The position numbers and the translations under genes are program-made. A stretch of 64,000 nt of DNA from Mytilus trossulus. Its lineage: Eukaryota; Mollusca; Bivalvia; Mytilida; Mytilidae. The stretch is taken from NCBI RefSeq assembly GCF_036588685.1, contig NC_086377.1:66211233-66275232 (forward strand), in the 5' to 3' direction. Each line of letters starts with the position of its first letter. The stretch's first letter is position 1. The notes beneath the pieces were generated by a model. That model did not search any database. It was not told where the DNA came from and worked only from the letters and a program-made list of their open reading frames with translations. Shown here in pieces: positions 24,601-39,600 of this stretch.

Positions 24601-27600
24601 TTTTCTTATCTATCAAGGTAATCCGATAATATATGTATAAGAATAATGCGATGAATGTTACTACATTTACACTTGTTACAGCACCTAGATGTGGAGACCG
24701 TCCCCCAAACACTTGTGCTATATCCTGTCCCTTTGGATATGTACTGGATGAAAACAACTGTCCTAATTTTTGTAAATGCAACACAGGTAATTATGTTCTT
24801 CTGTACGATGTGTTAATTCAGAAAATATTGCGATGATTCTATTATTGCGAAAAATTCGACAGGGTTTCTGTTATTTAAAAGCTACCAAAGGGACAGTCAA
24901 ACTCATAAATCTAAAACAAACGACAACGCCATGGCTAAAATGAAAAAGACAAACAGACAAACAATAGTTCACATGACACTATAATATGAAAATATGAAAT
25001 AAACAGGGTTTTTGTGAATATCAAAAAAATAACATCGAATTTAAGTCCAAAATGACAAAATCGTAATAATAAATTCACGCAATAGTTTCATAATTTACAG
25101 TATAATTATTCAATTTATTTTAAATGTCATTGTCAACGTGCTAAGTCAAAACCCTGTTATTCCATGGCTGTCGTTGTAATCATACTTTTGTTTTGTTTCT
25201 TTTTCTATGTGCGTTTCTCTGTATTGAATGTTTATATCGTATTCTGTAGCGTAAGGTTGTAAATTGTTTTTTTTAGGTTAGCCATAAAACCAGGTTCAAC
25301 CCATCTTTTTACTAAGAATGTCCTATATCAAGTCACACACATAGCAATTGTTATAAAAAAATGATTCTACATATGTTGGCGTTTGTTTTTGTTGCACTTC
25401 AGTGTTTTGCTGTTCTTTGTATTGCTGTCATAGTTGATGTGTTTACCCCGATTTTAGATTTTAACCCGACTTTGTTTTCTCTGAATATATTTATGACTTT
25501 TTTTTATACTACTGTTGCCTTTATCTATTGTACACATTTTAAATGTCAAAAAGTATAAATATAGCATTTTAATCTCTATAAAAAAAGTCAATTAAAATTT
25601 CTTAGTAATGAGTTCGTACTGCTCACACAGTTTTAATACGTAGTTTCTTTGACACATTCCCCATTTGAATTTCATATTTATTTTTCTGTTTCAGGATGTG
25701 CAGGTAATGTTCTCCCAAAACCTTTCATCAACTGTGGCGCAGGTCAACAAACATGTCCGGCTAGATATCAATGCACCACACCTCCAGCAGGTGGAAGTGG
25801 AGTATGCTGTCCTTATGGTATGATATTCCGTGTTCTAATTCACCGCTGTAGAATCTTATGTATTCTGGGTAAACTTTTATAAACGTACATAAAAAAGTTG
25901 TTTCTCTAGATTGTGAAAAGGCCAATTACTGAAAACCAAATGTTACATTTACCAAAATCGGATGAGCTGCGTCGGATAGAAATCGACCTTACGCAAAAGA
26001 TTATCAATACATCTGATTGAAATAGCTTACGGGTAAAATCTCTATGCAAAGTCTGTAACTGTAACTACAAAATGACGTTGATATAAAATTTTATCAAAAA
26101 GAACAAAATTCATCTTTTATTTCGTAATTGAATGTTCAAAATCTACCAAAAGGATTATACATGTACATGTATCCATGCAATTGCATAATGTCGTTTTTTA
26201 TTTGACGCAACTTATAAGTGGCACAAAAATTAAGATAAGGTGAGATTCGGGATAAATATGAGTTATGGGCCGTGGTATAATTGCATAAGCATGAGACAAA
26301 TGTAGATGAGAGATCGAATAACATAGATTATATCAACTATAGATCACTGTACGGCCTTCCACGATGAGTAAAATCCGTACAGAATAGCAAGCTATAAAAT
26401 TCCTCTACATAAAACAATGTAACAGAGAAATGAAGGATACCATAGGGAAATTCAAACTCATAAGTAGAAAATAAACTGACATCGTTCTTACCAACAAAAC
26501 ATAACAAAAGTACACAAAACACAACATAAAACTAAAGACTAAGCCATACAAACTCCACCAAAATATTGTGGTGATCATAACCATCGTTGTCATTCAAGCT
26601 TACACAAAAAAAATGAAATATGATACACAGTGACAAATCATAACCAATGAAGTATACACTCGTGACAGATACTATACTAGTCAACAAAAGAAACGATACA
26701 AGACTTTTTTTCAAATTAAAGATAGAGTTTTCCGTTCATTTGACCAATATTGAAGGTATTTATACTTAATCATTATGGAAATATAAATCCGTTAAAAAAT
26801 TATTTTTTTTTTGCTTTTGTTACGTTTTTTTCGAATTTTTTTTTTTTTACAAAATTTACATAAAACGGCAATTTTAAAAACAAAGGTTCCAACTAATGAT
26901 GACAACCTCTCATTTAAAGGTAAAGACAGTGTTTGCCATCAATTTGTTTTTAAAAATCATTCAGTTTCTTCGTTTATTTGTTAAGCAAAGTTAGGTTCTA
27001 CGAGAGATCGTTCAAATGTATACATTATCAACTGATTTACCATAGACACTATGTGTAAAGTGATATTCAAAAAGCGGTAGAAATCTTAAATCTAATCCGA
27101 AAGGTCACAAATTTACTGTGTGTTGTTTTTATATATAAAGCATTGATTTGAGACGAAAATGAAAAAAAAAAATTCTGCATTTTTTGAGATTTCAAAAAAC
27201 ACTTTTTCCCCAAAAAATTTGAAAAATCAATATTTCAACCCATTATTCACATCATGAACATAACTTGATTATCATATTGAATATTTTAAAACAAATTTAA
27301 AATTTAATTTAGTGCTTAGAAAATTATGTGTCGATTTTTTTTTCAACTTTCCGCAAAACTAATTTGCACCCTTTGATCATTTACACGGAATTTAGATACT
27401 TTCCGACAAGTTTTGATTTTTATTATCACATGTGCATACATTGCAAATGAAAGCTTGTTAAAAAAGTGTATCTCATTTTGTTTTATATTAAATACTTTTT
27501 GATAAATTTTATTTCAAAATCGTGTATCGTTTCTTTTGTTGACTAGTATATAACACTACGAAACATTTTAAAAATATTTACATTTTCTTTGCGTTCATCA

Positions 27601-30600
27601 TTCGAGCTAATAGAAAAAACAAAATATTCACATCAATTATAATAAGATATTTTTGTAGTTTATTTTTTTATCAGATAGCAAATTCATGGAGTACAATTTT
27701 TGCACTTACCACAGAATGAATTCATGCGCCAGGCCGATTCAATGAGATTAAATGATACATTATATTATCTACCTATCATAGAGGTTACGAGTGGGAAAAT
27801 TAAATTACAAATCTTCAATTTATAAAAAAAAAATATTAAGGATTAACTACCTTTAAATTGAGATTTTGGGTGGACCAATTCACTAACAAATATGTCATAA
27901 AGTTCTTAACATGTGTTGTACCGGTTCCAAAATTGTTTTTAAATGGTTTCAGTACAAACAAGGTTAGTGTAAAATTGAATACCATGATTTGGAGTTAATA
28001 TAAGTTATACTGATACACGTTTCCCTATGAAATTTTGAAAGGAAATGGAAATGAAACACATATGATATAAACGAATGTAGTGGACGAAATTTTAAAAAAC
28101 AAATATGATCTGTCCAATGCCACACGAACATGCTACAATTACTAGAAGTTCATTATATAGGTATTCCATATTGCTTAAACTTTAATAGTTTATTTTATAT
28201 GAATGGGATTTTTAATAATGTAGCATATTTACCTGCGGAAAAAATATATTTTCCGCGCAAAACGTCGCGTGCTTTAACATGTATAATTTTGGTAAAACAA
28301 ACGATGATGTACTGTAACAATCGGTTTTCATAAAAAAAATCTTCCATTACATACATTTATTTCGGAATATGGAATAAAACAATTACTGTCTTTTGTTTCG
28401 GTAATTATATGTTTTAATTGACTTTTGACCTTAGTGAATATCTGTTTTTTTAAAGTCAATAAAACTACAAAATTACCTCATCAAAAGACAGTAATGGTAT
28501 ATTATTCGTTTATATATATTGCAATATAGCAATTCACATCTTTTTTAGAATGTCCTCAAGTAAGGTGCAGTGAACCATGTCCTTACGGTTTTGTCATTGA
28601 TGGAAATGGCTGTCAAACTTGTGAATGTGGTGAGTACATTGTATGTGAGTTTAAATTAATCATGAACTTTGATTTATTAATATATGCTAATTTTATAGCT
28701 ATAAAAACGTTACCATCATAAATTCTGAGTGTAACCCCAATTGCGTCATCATGGTCATAGGTCAGATGGAAAATCCCGACTAAAAATAAACGTACTCTCA
28801 CTGGTCCGGACATCTACCCCTGTTTGCCCATATTCTTCCATTCAATTTCCATCTGCGACATCGGTCACACGTGCACATTTTTACAGATTCAACAGAGAAG
28901 TGTTTAGTTTTTTGAATAGCTTAATTGCTTTTCATATATTGTGTATTTTATTGGAAATTTATTCCCTTGTTTTGTTTAAATTTCTAAACAAATTATTTGT
29001 GTTTTTTTTCCTAAAGTAAATTTTATTATGGACTTTAATTTGAATAGTCCGTACGTAAATATTCCTGGTTCGGACTATCTCTTAGATGGGTCACTACCTT
29101 TAAGTCCTCCCCAAACTACCAGTACATTGACCGGAGTTTTCGACAACGGTGTCTGGTAATGCTACCTATCCGACCCTTTCACAAGGTTCGGCCATGCATT
29201 TGGGGGGGGGGGGGGGTACCTACGTCAACTTCGGTGACTCATACTTTATCTAGGCCTGTTAATTCAGCGGGTACTATTAGTTCTGTCCCAGATACAGCTA
29301 TGGGCTTGAACTTGCCAGGTTCTAGACCCCCATTATCCTATTGTGGGTATATGCTTCCCAAAACGGGCACACAAACTTTACCCTCATGGTCTCAGCCACC
29401 TTGGCCACAGTCTTACCCTTATGGTGGGTTTATGCCAAACCAACCTGGTTTTTGGCCTTATAGGGACAATTTCTATGGTCCCCCTTCTGGGGTAGCTACT
29501 GCACCACCTTTATCTCCTGCTCTACCCGTAGCAGCAGTAACTTTGACTCCTACAGTAGCTCCTTCTACCACCGTACCTGACTCTCAAGCTCAATCTTCTA
29601 GCTCTTCTCATGGTACTCAGGTTTCTGATCATGCATCACCTCTGGATGGTTTTCAGAAGTTACTTTTGGACTTTGGTGAGTCTTTTAAGGCAGAATTTAG
29701 TACTCTATCCAGTCGTATGACTCTACTGGAGAATAGAGTTTCTTCTCATCAACCTTCTCCAGCTAAGTCTGTAGAATGTGATGAGAGGGAGGATGACGAG
29801 CTTTCTGTTTCCCCTGGAAGTCATGAAAGGGCTTTCCTCACTGATGAGGATGTTGAAAGTTCTTCTTCTCCCAAGGTATCTAGGACGGCCCCCTGAGCCT
29901 TCTTCTTAGTCAGCTCAACAACCTCCCACCAAGGAGACTGAGGATCCTCCTTCCTTGAAGGATCTTAGGGATAAGGTGTATACCTTGATGAGGGATGAAG
30001 CACATATCCCTTTTGCCTCTCCTTCCAAGCCGAAGAAACCTTCTTCAACTTTTGAAGCTTCCTGTGGTATTTCTCAGGATACTGTGACTTCTCACAATTC
30101 TTTTCCTGAATCTGGCCATATGGCTTTTGCTTTACAATGTGTTAATGAAGGTATCGCTAATTCTGCTAGTAAAAATGTTGCTAATAACAATATCTCTGGA
30201 TTTGGAATGTCATCCTTTTCTGATCAGGTTAAGTACAAGGATTTTGATATCTTTGATTATTCACTGGGTAGACTTGTTCCCAGTTGTGACAAATCTATGT
30301 CATCTTTATTGGGAAAAAAGCCAGTAGATGGTCTTCGTCTCACTCAACCTGTTTGGTCAAAGACTGAGAATCTCCTTCGTAGTGCTTCTCAAGTTCTTGG
30401 CACAGCCGAACATTTTCTAGCTGCAACCGGACATTTGCTTAACAGCAGTCCAGGTTGTTCCAGCAGAAGTACGATCCTTCTTACTTCAACTGGATAAAGC
30501 TCTAGGTTCATCTCAGTTGCTTTTAATGGGTTCTATTGCTAATTGCACCCTATCTAAAAGAGCAGAGTTTCTTGATAACATTTCTATCGCTGAGCCTTTG

Positions 30601-33600
30601 AAAGATTCTTTACTGAAATCTCCACTTTCTGACAAGATGTTTGGTTTACCCTTACAGCGGGTTCTAGAGGAACTCAGCAAAAACCCTCCTCCAGTCAAAG
30701 TTAGTGTACACGTTACTAATGGCAAGAGGTCGGTTAATGCTACATCTAGTTCTACTAGTACTTCTGCTTCAGGTGGTTCTCCTTCTTCTGCTAAGAAAAG
30801 GAAGAATAACTACGGCAAACCGCAGAACAAACCCAATAACTCAGGAAAAAGCTCAGGTAAGCCTTCTGGTGGTTTTTAGGGTCCCAAGAAACCTGGGTCT
30901 AGTACCTAGGTTCTTGCCCCTCGTACGTTATTGACAGCTTCCCCAGGGGAAAATTTACAACAAGTTCCTCAAAAATCAATACCAGTAGGGGGGGGGGGGG
31001 TTAAGTTTTTTTCTAAATCAGTGGAAGAAAATTACCTCAGACTGTTATGTGCTGTCAATAATTCGAGGGGGATTAACACTTCAGTTCAAGAACCCACCTC
31101 CTCTGTCTGCAGTTCCAATAAGTTTGTCTCATACTCAAGACCCAGTGAAGTGTCAACTTCTATCAGTAGAAGTGGACACAATGTTACAAAAAGCTGCAAT
31201 AGAGGAGGTGTCGATCTTAACTTTGTCTCCGGGATTTTATTCCCGTCTTTTTCTGGTTCCAAAGAAGACTGGAGGAATGAGGCCGGTCATAGACCTATCT
31301 ATTCTGAACAATTTTTACTTCAAAATGGAAACAAACAGATCCATCAGGGCTTCAATCCTTCCAGGAATGTGGACTACTTCTCTGGATCTTTCAGACGCGT
31401 ATTTCCACATTCCCATTTCCCAAACTTACAGGAAATACCTTCGCTTCGTTTGGAACAACAAAGTTTTCCAGTTCAAGGCTCTTCCTTTTCGCCTGTCTAC
31501 AGCCCCTTTGGCTTTTACCAAAATCATGCAGGCAGCTATAGCTCACCTACATTCCCTGTATATTCAGATTCATTCCTACCTGGACGATTCCCTTCTCAAG
31601 GAATTTTGCCCAATCAAATTGAGGGTTCAGACAGATTTGGTCATCAATTGTTTTCTGTCCCTAGGCTTCCAAATCTCTTGGAAAAAGTCAGAGATAATTC
31701 CGTCTCAAGACTTTGTTTTCCTGGGAGAACATTTACTAACCAGTGTAGGCCTAGTCCTCCCACCACAGGAGAAGTTTACAAAACCATGTCAGAAAATACA
31801 TTTATTCCTGACGGTTCAATCAGTCACAGCACGTCAATTCTTGCAACTTCTGGGTCTATTGAACTCTCTGGCAGATGTAATTCCATTGGGACGACTTCAC
31901 ATTCGTCCGCTTCAGTTTTATCTGCACAAGTTATGGATTCCAGCTTCACAAGAATGGGAAGCATTGATTCCAATCACTCAGCCTTTATTTCCACACCTTC
32001 AATTGTGGTTAGTACGGGAAAATGTAATGAGGGGCCTATGTCTGTCCCCTCAAGTTCCCAGTCTAACATTATTCACAGATGCCTCCACTCTCGGTTGGGG
32101 AGCATATCTGGAGGGGCTTACAATATCGGGAGACTGGAATCCAAATCTTTTGGAAGAGCATATCAATGTATTGGAAATGAAAGCAGTTCTGTTTGCACTG
32201 AATCATTTCCAAATGTCTCTAAAGAATCAGTCTGTCATTCTGGCCACGGACAACACAACAGTTGTAGCTTATCTCAAGAAGCAGGGAGGAACTCATTCAC
32301 CTTCTCTTTATCAGATAGCCAGAGACATTCTCCTTCTGTGTTTTCAACTCCAGGTTCATCTAGTGGTGAGACATATTGCGGGGCACCTCAATATTCTATC
32401 CGACACTCTGTCCAGATCCCTTGCTCAAGTAAACACGGAGTGGGAACTACTTCAAGTAGTTTTCAAAGCTGTGACTCTTCATTGGGGGTCACCTCAGATA
32501 GATCTGTTTGCGACCAGTCTCAATCACAACCTTCTAACATTTGTGTCTCCGGTTCCAGATCCAAAATCTTTTGCGGTAGACGCAATGAGCCTATCTTGGA
32601 AAGGAATGTTCGGGTACGCCTTCCCTCCTTTCAGGTTTCTCTCCTCAGTACTTCAGAAAATAGCAGGGGGAAATTGCAAGATCGTAGTTATTGCTCCAGC
32701 ATGGCCAAAACAGTCTTGGTTTCCAGACCTTCTGCGCCTATCATGTGTTTGTCCTCTAGTTCTACCTCTGAGACCAGACCTTCTGTCTAGAGTCAAGGGC
32801 AATGTTCTTTATCAAAATCCAGAAAAACTTCATCTACTAGCCTGGCTTCTCTCAGGGTAAGCCTCAGAAAGAGAGGTTTTTTCTGAAGTAGCAACCAAGC
32901 ATCTCACAAAGTCTGTCAGAGACTCCACTAGCATTGTCTATGATGCAAAATGGTCAATCTTCTCAGATTGATGTCGTGAGCGGGAAATTGATCCTTTCCA
33001 AGTCACTGTACAACAATTAGCAGACTTTCTAGTTTTTCTTTTTGAATCCAAAGGATTATGTCCCTCTACTATTAAGGGATATAGATCAGCTATCTCCAGA
33101 ACTATTCATATTTCTGGTGGCCCAGATTTTTGAAATCAATGAGCATATTTCTCTTTTGGTTCGTAGCTTTAGTCTTGAAAGACCAAGACAAAAAACTTTA
33201 GTTCCTAAGTAGGACCTTGGACTAGTTTTATCCTTTTTAAAACTTCCTCCTTTTGAACCAGCAGAAACAATAGATTTACGGTTTCTTTCCTATAAATGCT
33301 GTTTTCTTTTAGCTTTTGCTTCTGGACGGAGAAGGAGTGAAATCCATGCCTTCTCTATTTCTGATGCTTGCCTTCGATTTAACAGGGATAAATCTTCTGT
33401 TACTCTTTTAACGGATCCTGCTTTTTTGGCAAAGAATCAGATTCCAGATAAGGGTGCAGAACCAGTTGTGATTCCTGCACTCCATAGCGATTATATTTAT
33501 GTACTTTTATGTCCAGTAAGAATCCTTTCTATTTATCTGGAAAGAACGTGTAGTTTACGTTCTGTTTCTAACTCAAGACTCTTAATTCCTATTAAAAAAG

Positions 33601-36600
33601 GAATCTCAGATCTTTCTGTTAAAACTATTTCTACTTGGATATGCAAATGCATATCTTTAGCTTATGGTTCTTCTAAGGAAGAACTTTTAAATAGTTTTAA
33701 TGTTAAAGCTCATGATGTTAGGGGTATCTCTACATCCTGGGCTCTGTTTAACAGTGCATCTTTAGAAGAGGTACTGTCTGCAGGTTTCTGGAGAAATGAG
33801 AACTCTTTTATATATCACTACCTCCAATCTATGGCTACTTTTGCCGAAAGTTTATACTCTCTTGGACCTATAGTTTCAGCACAAATATTGAACTTTCCTC
33901 CTGTTTCTTCTGTTACAGGGGATTCAGCTTTACGTTAGATTCTGTTACTCAGAACTTATGATGGTAACGTATTTATAGCTATAAGATATTCAAATTTTAA
34001 AGTAAATTTGGATTTTATTAGATAAATACTTACCATCATAAATTATAGGTCCCACCCACCTCCCCTTTATCCCCTTTCCTTATGTTTCTGTCTTGAGGAA
34101 ATTGAATGGAAGAATATGGGAAAACAGGGGTATATGTCCGGACCAGTGAGAGTACGTTTATTTTTAATCGGGATTTCCCATCTGACCTATGACGCAATTG
34201 GGGTTACACTCAGAATTTATGATGGTAAGTATTTATCTAATAAAATCTAAATTTACTTTAAAATTTGAATAATTCTTTAACAAATACAATATTGTCTCAA
34301 CGAAGCCGGTACAGTATAAAAACAGTGTAATGATAACGAACCGCACACATCATGTAAATAAAGACACTTTAAAACGTATATTTGTGTTTTATTTCTAGAT
34401 ACCACAAAGGTACGATATTATTTAGGTTGTTAATTTCATTTAATAAAATTTACAAAAATGTATGTTTTAAAAACTATGAGGTCTGAGAAACATTAGATTT
34501 TGAATATTTAAAAATACCACGCATTCTTTGAATTATCAGTGGCATTGTCGTGCGTTTTTTAATGTTTGCTAATTAAAATACTTGAAAAACCTTTTAAGAA
34601 GTTATGGTATTATGAGAAAGAATACAATATAGCCAAATATCTCAAAAATAGATATTGGATTTTCTGTCTGAACTCAGTTGTACATAGTGTGCTCAGCTCG
34701 AACGCGTCAACGTCCGGATTCATCTGTATTGAGGTTATTTAGTGATGATTGAATATAAATCATCACTGCTATAATTTATGTCATTGGTTTATGGTTGAAA
34801 GATGTGTCGTTTGCAATTGTACCAAATCGCAGCGTTTGATGAGTGCTTTGTAGGTGAAACGCGCGTCTGGCGAACATAAAAAACACCTTACCTCTGTTAT
34901 CTGCAATATGCGTGTCAGGGTATTCATATTTGCAATGTTGTCAATCATTTTTATACATTACTGTGCTCATCAAACCTTGTTGTTCCTATGTTTGTCTTAA
35001 AATAATAATCCCAATGTCTTAACTGGCATGAGAGCTATTGCTCACGAGTTATTCGAATTACTCTATCATTATTCAAATTTCTTTAATTTTGTCAATTAGT
35101 AACTAGTGATCAATACAATTCAAGACTATATAAAAAAAATGCAATGAAAACTTTCCAACTCCCTCGTGACAAGTTATCTCAAGATGAAGTTGGCTATTTA
35201 TCTAAGGTATTTTTTCATATTGGTACTTCCTCGGATTTCATATGTTTGGCTTTGAGCGTTCCTGGTGAAGGAAAATCCAGAAAATGAATGCAATGAATCA
35301 TCGAATATATAAATGCGCAAACACACATACAATCATATGTTTCGTGTAAGACACGCATACAATGTCGTGTATTTATTTGATTTGTAAAAATATATTTTCG
35401 TACTTTACAGAACCTAGATGTGGACCTGTTTGTGCTATATCCTGTCCCTTTGGTAATGTACTGGATGAAAACAACTGTCCAACTTGTGAATGTAAAACAG
35501 GTAATAATGATAAGAAGTAGGTGTTACCAATTGAAATTAACCTTGTTTGGTATGTATTTAACATGTACATGTATTTTTGATTGAGTTAAGTCTGCTAATT
35601 GATATTTTATCGTATGTTTTTATATGTTGTGATGTTATGCTATTGTTTCAGAAAAAGGGAGAAGGTTTGGGCCCATTAAAACGTTTAATCCCGCTGCAAA
35701 TGTTTGCACCTGTCCTAAGTCAGGAATCTGATGTACAGTAGTTGTCGTTTGTTTATGTAATATATACGTGTTTCTCGTTTCTCGTTTTGTTTATATAGAT
35801 TAGACCGTTGGTTTTCCCGTTTGAATGGTTTTACACACTAGTAATTTTGGGGCCCTTTATAGCTTGTTGTTCGGTGTGAGCCAAGGCTCCGTGTTGAAGG
35901 CCGTACTTTAACCTATAATGGTTTAATTTTTAAATTGTTATTTGGATGGAGAGTTGTCTCATTGGCACTCACACCACATCTTCCTATATCTATCTACGTA
36001 ATTGTTCGAGCCATGTATAGCTTGCTGTTCGATATGAACATAGGCTCCGTGTCGAAGATTGTACTTTTACTTATAAAGGTTTACTTTTACAAATTATTAT
36101 TTGGATGGGGAGTTGTCTCATTGACACTCATATCACATCTTCTTATATCTACGCAATAAAAAAAATCATTTCATAAACCGGATGTAAACGGATATAATAC
36201 TAGTTACTAATAGTAACAGAAGCAATTGTTCATAAACGGTGTGTTCAATATTATAGGTAGCTTTTAGGTACATAAATGCATGGTCATAAAAGAATAGAAA
36301 AGCATACCTCACTCGAAGTTAAATAAATTAAGAAAGAATGTCAGACATGATACATCAATGAAACAAGAAGGAATCAACAGTCTATACTTTTTGTCAAACT
36401 CCTCTTCAAGGGTTCGTGTTGTTTATTCTTTAGTTTTCTTTTCGGTAAATGTTTTATTTTTAATATGTTTGTCAGTGTTTAAGAGCATTAAATGTAAAAT
36501 ATCAACTATCAAAATCTATTATTTTTTTTATACAATCCGAACATCCGAAAAATTGATGAATATGAATACTGTAAACCAACTTATTATCGCGAGCGATTTA

Positions 36601-39600
36601 TTTTTGCTACTTTCGCGTGTAGAAACATAATGCGAATTTATATCGTCGCGAAATAAGTATAAGTTGGATTTTTCCTTTTCTAGTACATCAAGAAAATTAG
36701 AAAATAAATCGCCGCAAAGTGAACTAGAAAGATAAAAACAGTAGTTGTTTTTTTACCATTTGATTTTTTATTGTTTTCTACTTGTTTCGTAGTTGAGAAC
36801 GTTTGCATTTGTTAGTCTTTCTGGACCTTTGTTTATCAATGATGAAATAGTTATCAAAGGTACCAGGATTATAATTTAATACGCCAGACGCGCGTTTCGT
36901 CTATATAAGACTCATCAGTGACGCTCAGATCAAAACAGTTGAAAAGCCAAACAAATACAAAATTGAAGAGCATTGAGGACCCAAAATTCATAAAAAATTG
37001 TGCCAAATTACGGCTAAGGTAATCTACTCCTGGGGGTAAGAAAATCCTTAGTTTTTCGAAGAATTTAAAGTTTTGTTACAGAATATTTATCAAAAATTAC
37101 CATATAAAACACAGACTTCAATGTCAAATCAATTTTTCAAAGTGTGTGGCAGAGATTTTGAATATATGCAAGTTCTGCATTGGAACTCATATCTGTATCA
37201 AGTCAGGAGCCTTTGTTACTCCGTGTTTTTCAATTTCAGTTCATTCATATGTTTTGAAGTTTGGTTTGGCGTCCATTTTCACTAAATTAGTAAACACTTG
37301 TACATGGGGGCCAGCTGAGGACCACTTTCAAGCACGGAATTTGCTTTCTGTGTTGAGTACCCATTGGTGACCTTCGGCGGTTATCTGCCCTTTGGTCGGG
37401 TTAGTGTCTCTTTTTTTCAATTTTACTTTCATATTTTGTTTACTGTTTCAGGATGCGCAGGTAATGTTGAACCAAAACCTTTAAGCAGCTGTGGTGAAGG
37501 TCAACACATATGTCCGTTTAGATATCAATGCACTATACCCCCAGGAGGTGGCACTGGGGTATGCTGTCCTTATGGTATGATTTTCTTTGTGTTACACAAT
37601 ATTAATAATTTCTAGTAAAGTTATACATGCTTAAGGACATACGATACAGTTACAGGGGAGGTAATGACGTTGCTAACGTAAAATTTGATTTTTGCGACGT
37701 CAAACTGTCACATATCGGGAAAATATGCATTTTTCGACTGATTTTTATCATTCAAACTGATTTAATTTGAAAACGATTTCATGGACCCCTATTTTTCAAA
37801 ACAGCAATTTGTTTGATTTTGCAGCGAGATTATGTGATCCAAATTTTGTAAAACTGTAAATAGAAGATTTTTTTTAATTTTGATAAACATGCAGCAAAAA
37901 ATGACGTGTTTTCCTCAATTCATGAACATTTGATAAATATGAGTTATTTCTGAATAAAAAATGCGTATTTGTTTAGAATGCTTTTAAGATACAGAAATTA
38001 CCGATTATTTAACAAAAAACAATTTGTGCTTATCTTTCATAAAAAAAAGTTATGTCTTTCTTTTGAAAAAGAAATTACGGCCACAAATCTGAATTTTGAG
38101 CAAATATACAAAGTTTCTACCTCATTTTACTAAAAAAGTAGCACATGAAGGTATATCTTTTATTACATATTTGATTTAATTAAATGAAAAATAGCCTATA
38201 TGCAAATTTTCACGAACTTGTAAATACAGGATCAAAACTGTATCGTATGCCCTTAAGTATGAAACTTTGTAAAGGAAAAGGAAAAAGAAAGGAAACAATA
38301 CTGCAGATTTTATTCATTGAATCTCCGGCTTTTTTCTGTTCTTTGGTCAAATTGTTGTCTCGTTGACACATTCCGCATTTCCATTCTCAATTATATCATA
38401 AATCAGAATGTGATGGACGAAATTCGTATATAATAGTATATACTAGTAGTTCGTAACACTAGCGCACTTCACAGTCATGAACAATTTCAGATATTCATTT
38501 TTATCTTACCACCTACGCTTTTCTACGAATATGATTAGTTAAAAGCAATCAAGTGGAGACCGTGTCAGATATCAGATATGGAATATACATGGTCACCACA
38601 TGGTTGCTTTTAACCAATCATATTCGTAATGATAGCAGGTTAGTAGGTAGGCTGGGCTTATTTCAATACACGGTTAGCAGTGGTGTTACGTCCCTTTAAA
38701 AACCAAAAGGTACTGAGAAAAAATCTCAAAGGTTGCAACAGACGATGAAATATTGAAATAAATTCATAAAACACATTTAAAACTAACAAGTTAATATTGT
38801 TGGCATTTGTATTTGAATGATCAATGTAAGTATTAATAGTTTCGTAATCCTAACGGTATTGACGACTTGGCAACTTTGATAGGTCATTAGCCTATGGTCA
38901 CATGTTAAGATAGTCAGTAAGATAAATTCGTTACATAGTGTACTTGTGACGTAAAAGAAGGACGAAAGATACCAAAGGGACAGTCAAACTCATAAATAAA
39001 AAACAAACTGACAACGCCATGGCTAAAAATGAAAAGACAAACAGACAAATAATAGTACACATGACACAACATAGAAAACCAAAGAATAAACAACACGAAC
39101 CCCACCAAAAACTATATATGATGTCAATAAATTGTATATGGGGATTTGATATTTGCTCTCACCCCATTTGGAATTTACGAAAGAAACCATACACATATAC
39201 CTATTATACCACTAGCACACTATGTAAATTATTAAAGCTTGCAATATGGCAATACACATCTTTTTCAGAATGTCCTCAAGTAAAGTGCAGTGAACCATGT
39301 CCATATGGTCATGTGATTGACGGAAATGGATGTCAAACGTGTGAATGTGGTAAGTATAATATATACAGTGAAACCTGACTTAACCGAATCATGCATAAGC
39401 CGAAAGCTTTTTTGTTAATGTCAATGTTACTGGTGATCAATACGATTCCGGATAATAATTGAAAATGAATAACGAAGAGGAAAAGTCAGAACGATTTGGT
39501 AGAGATTTTGCTGCGATTCTGTTGAATTGAAGATCAATCAATAAAGCATTAAATATATAAATACGCAAACACTTAATATACAATCCGATGTTTCGTGCTA

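Larger units (their letters stand above)
28693..34271 (+). mobile_element. DIRS-type retrotransposon, near complete but broken
   Basis: A 5.6-kb element in the intron between exons 6 and 7, sense to the host gene. It has inverted terminal repeats (about 28710-28850 and 34086-34230), an ORF1, a reverse transcriptase / RNase H / methyltransferase-like ORF, a tyrosine recombinase and an internal complementary region. This set is diagnostic of the DIRS order; LTR-class elements use direct repeats and a DDE integrase. ORF1 and the recombinase carry frameshifts and stops, so this copy cannot move on its own. Edges are placed from complementarity to the internal region, to within a few bases. Confidence 0.9.

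Noticed and set aside
30931-32790. 619-codon open frame, Ser-rich, overlapping the reverse transcriptase
   Set aside because: It is a shadow frame of the DIRS RT ORF, which carries all catalytic motifs in the other frame.
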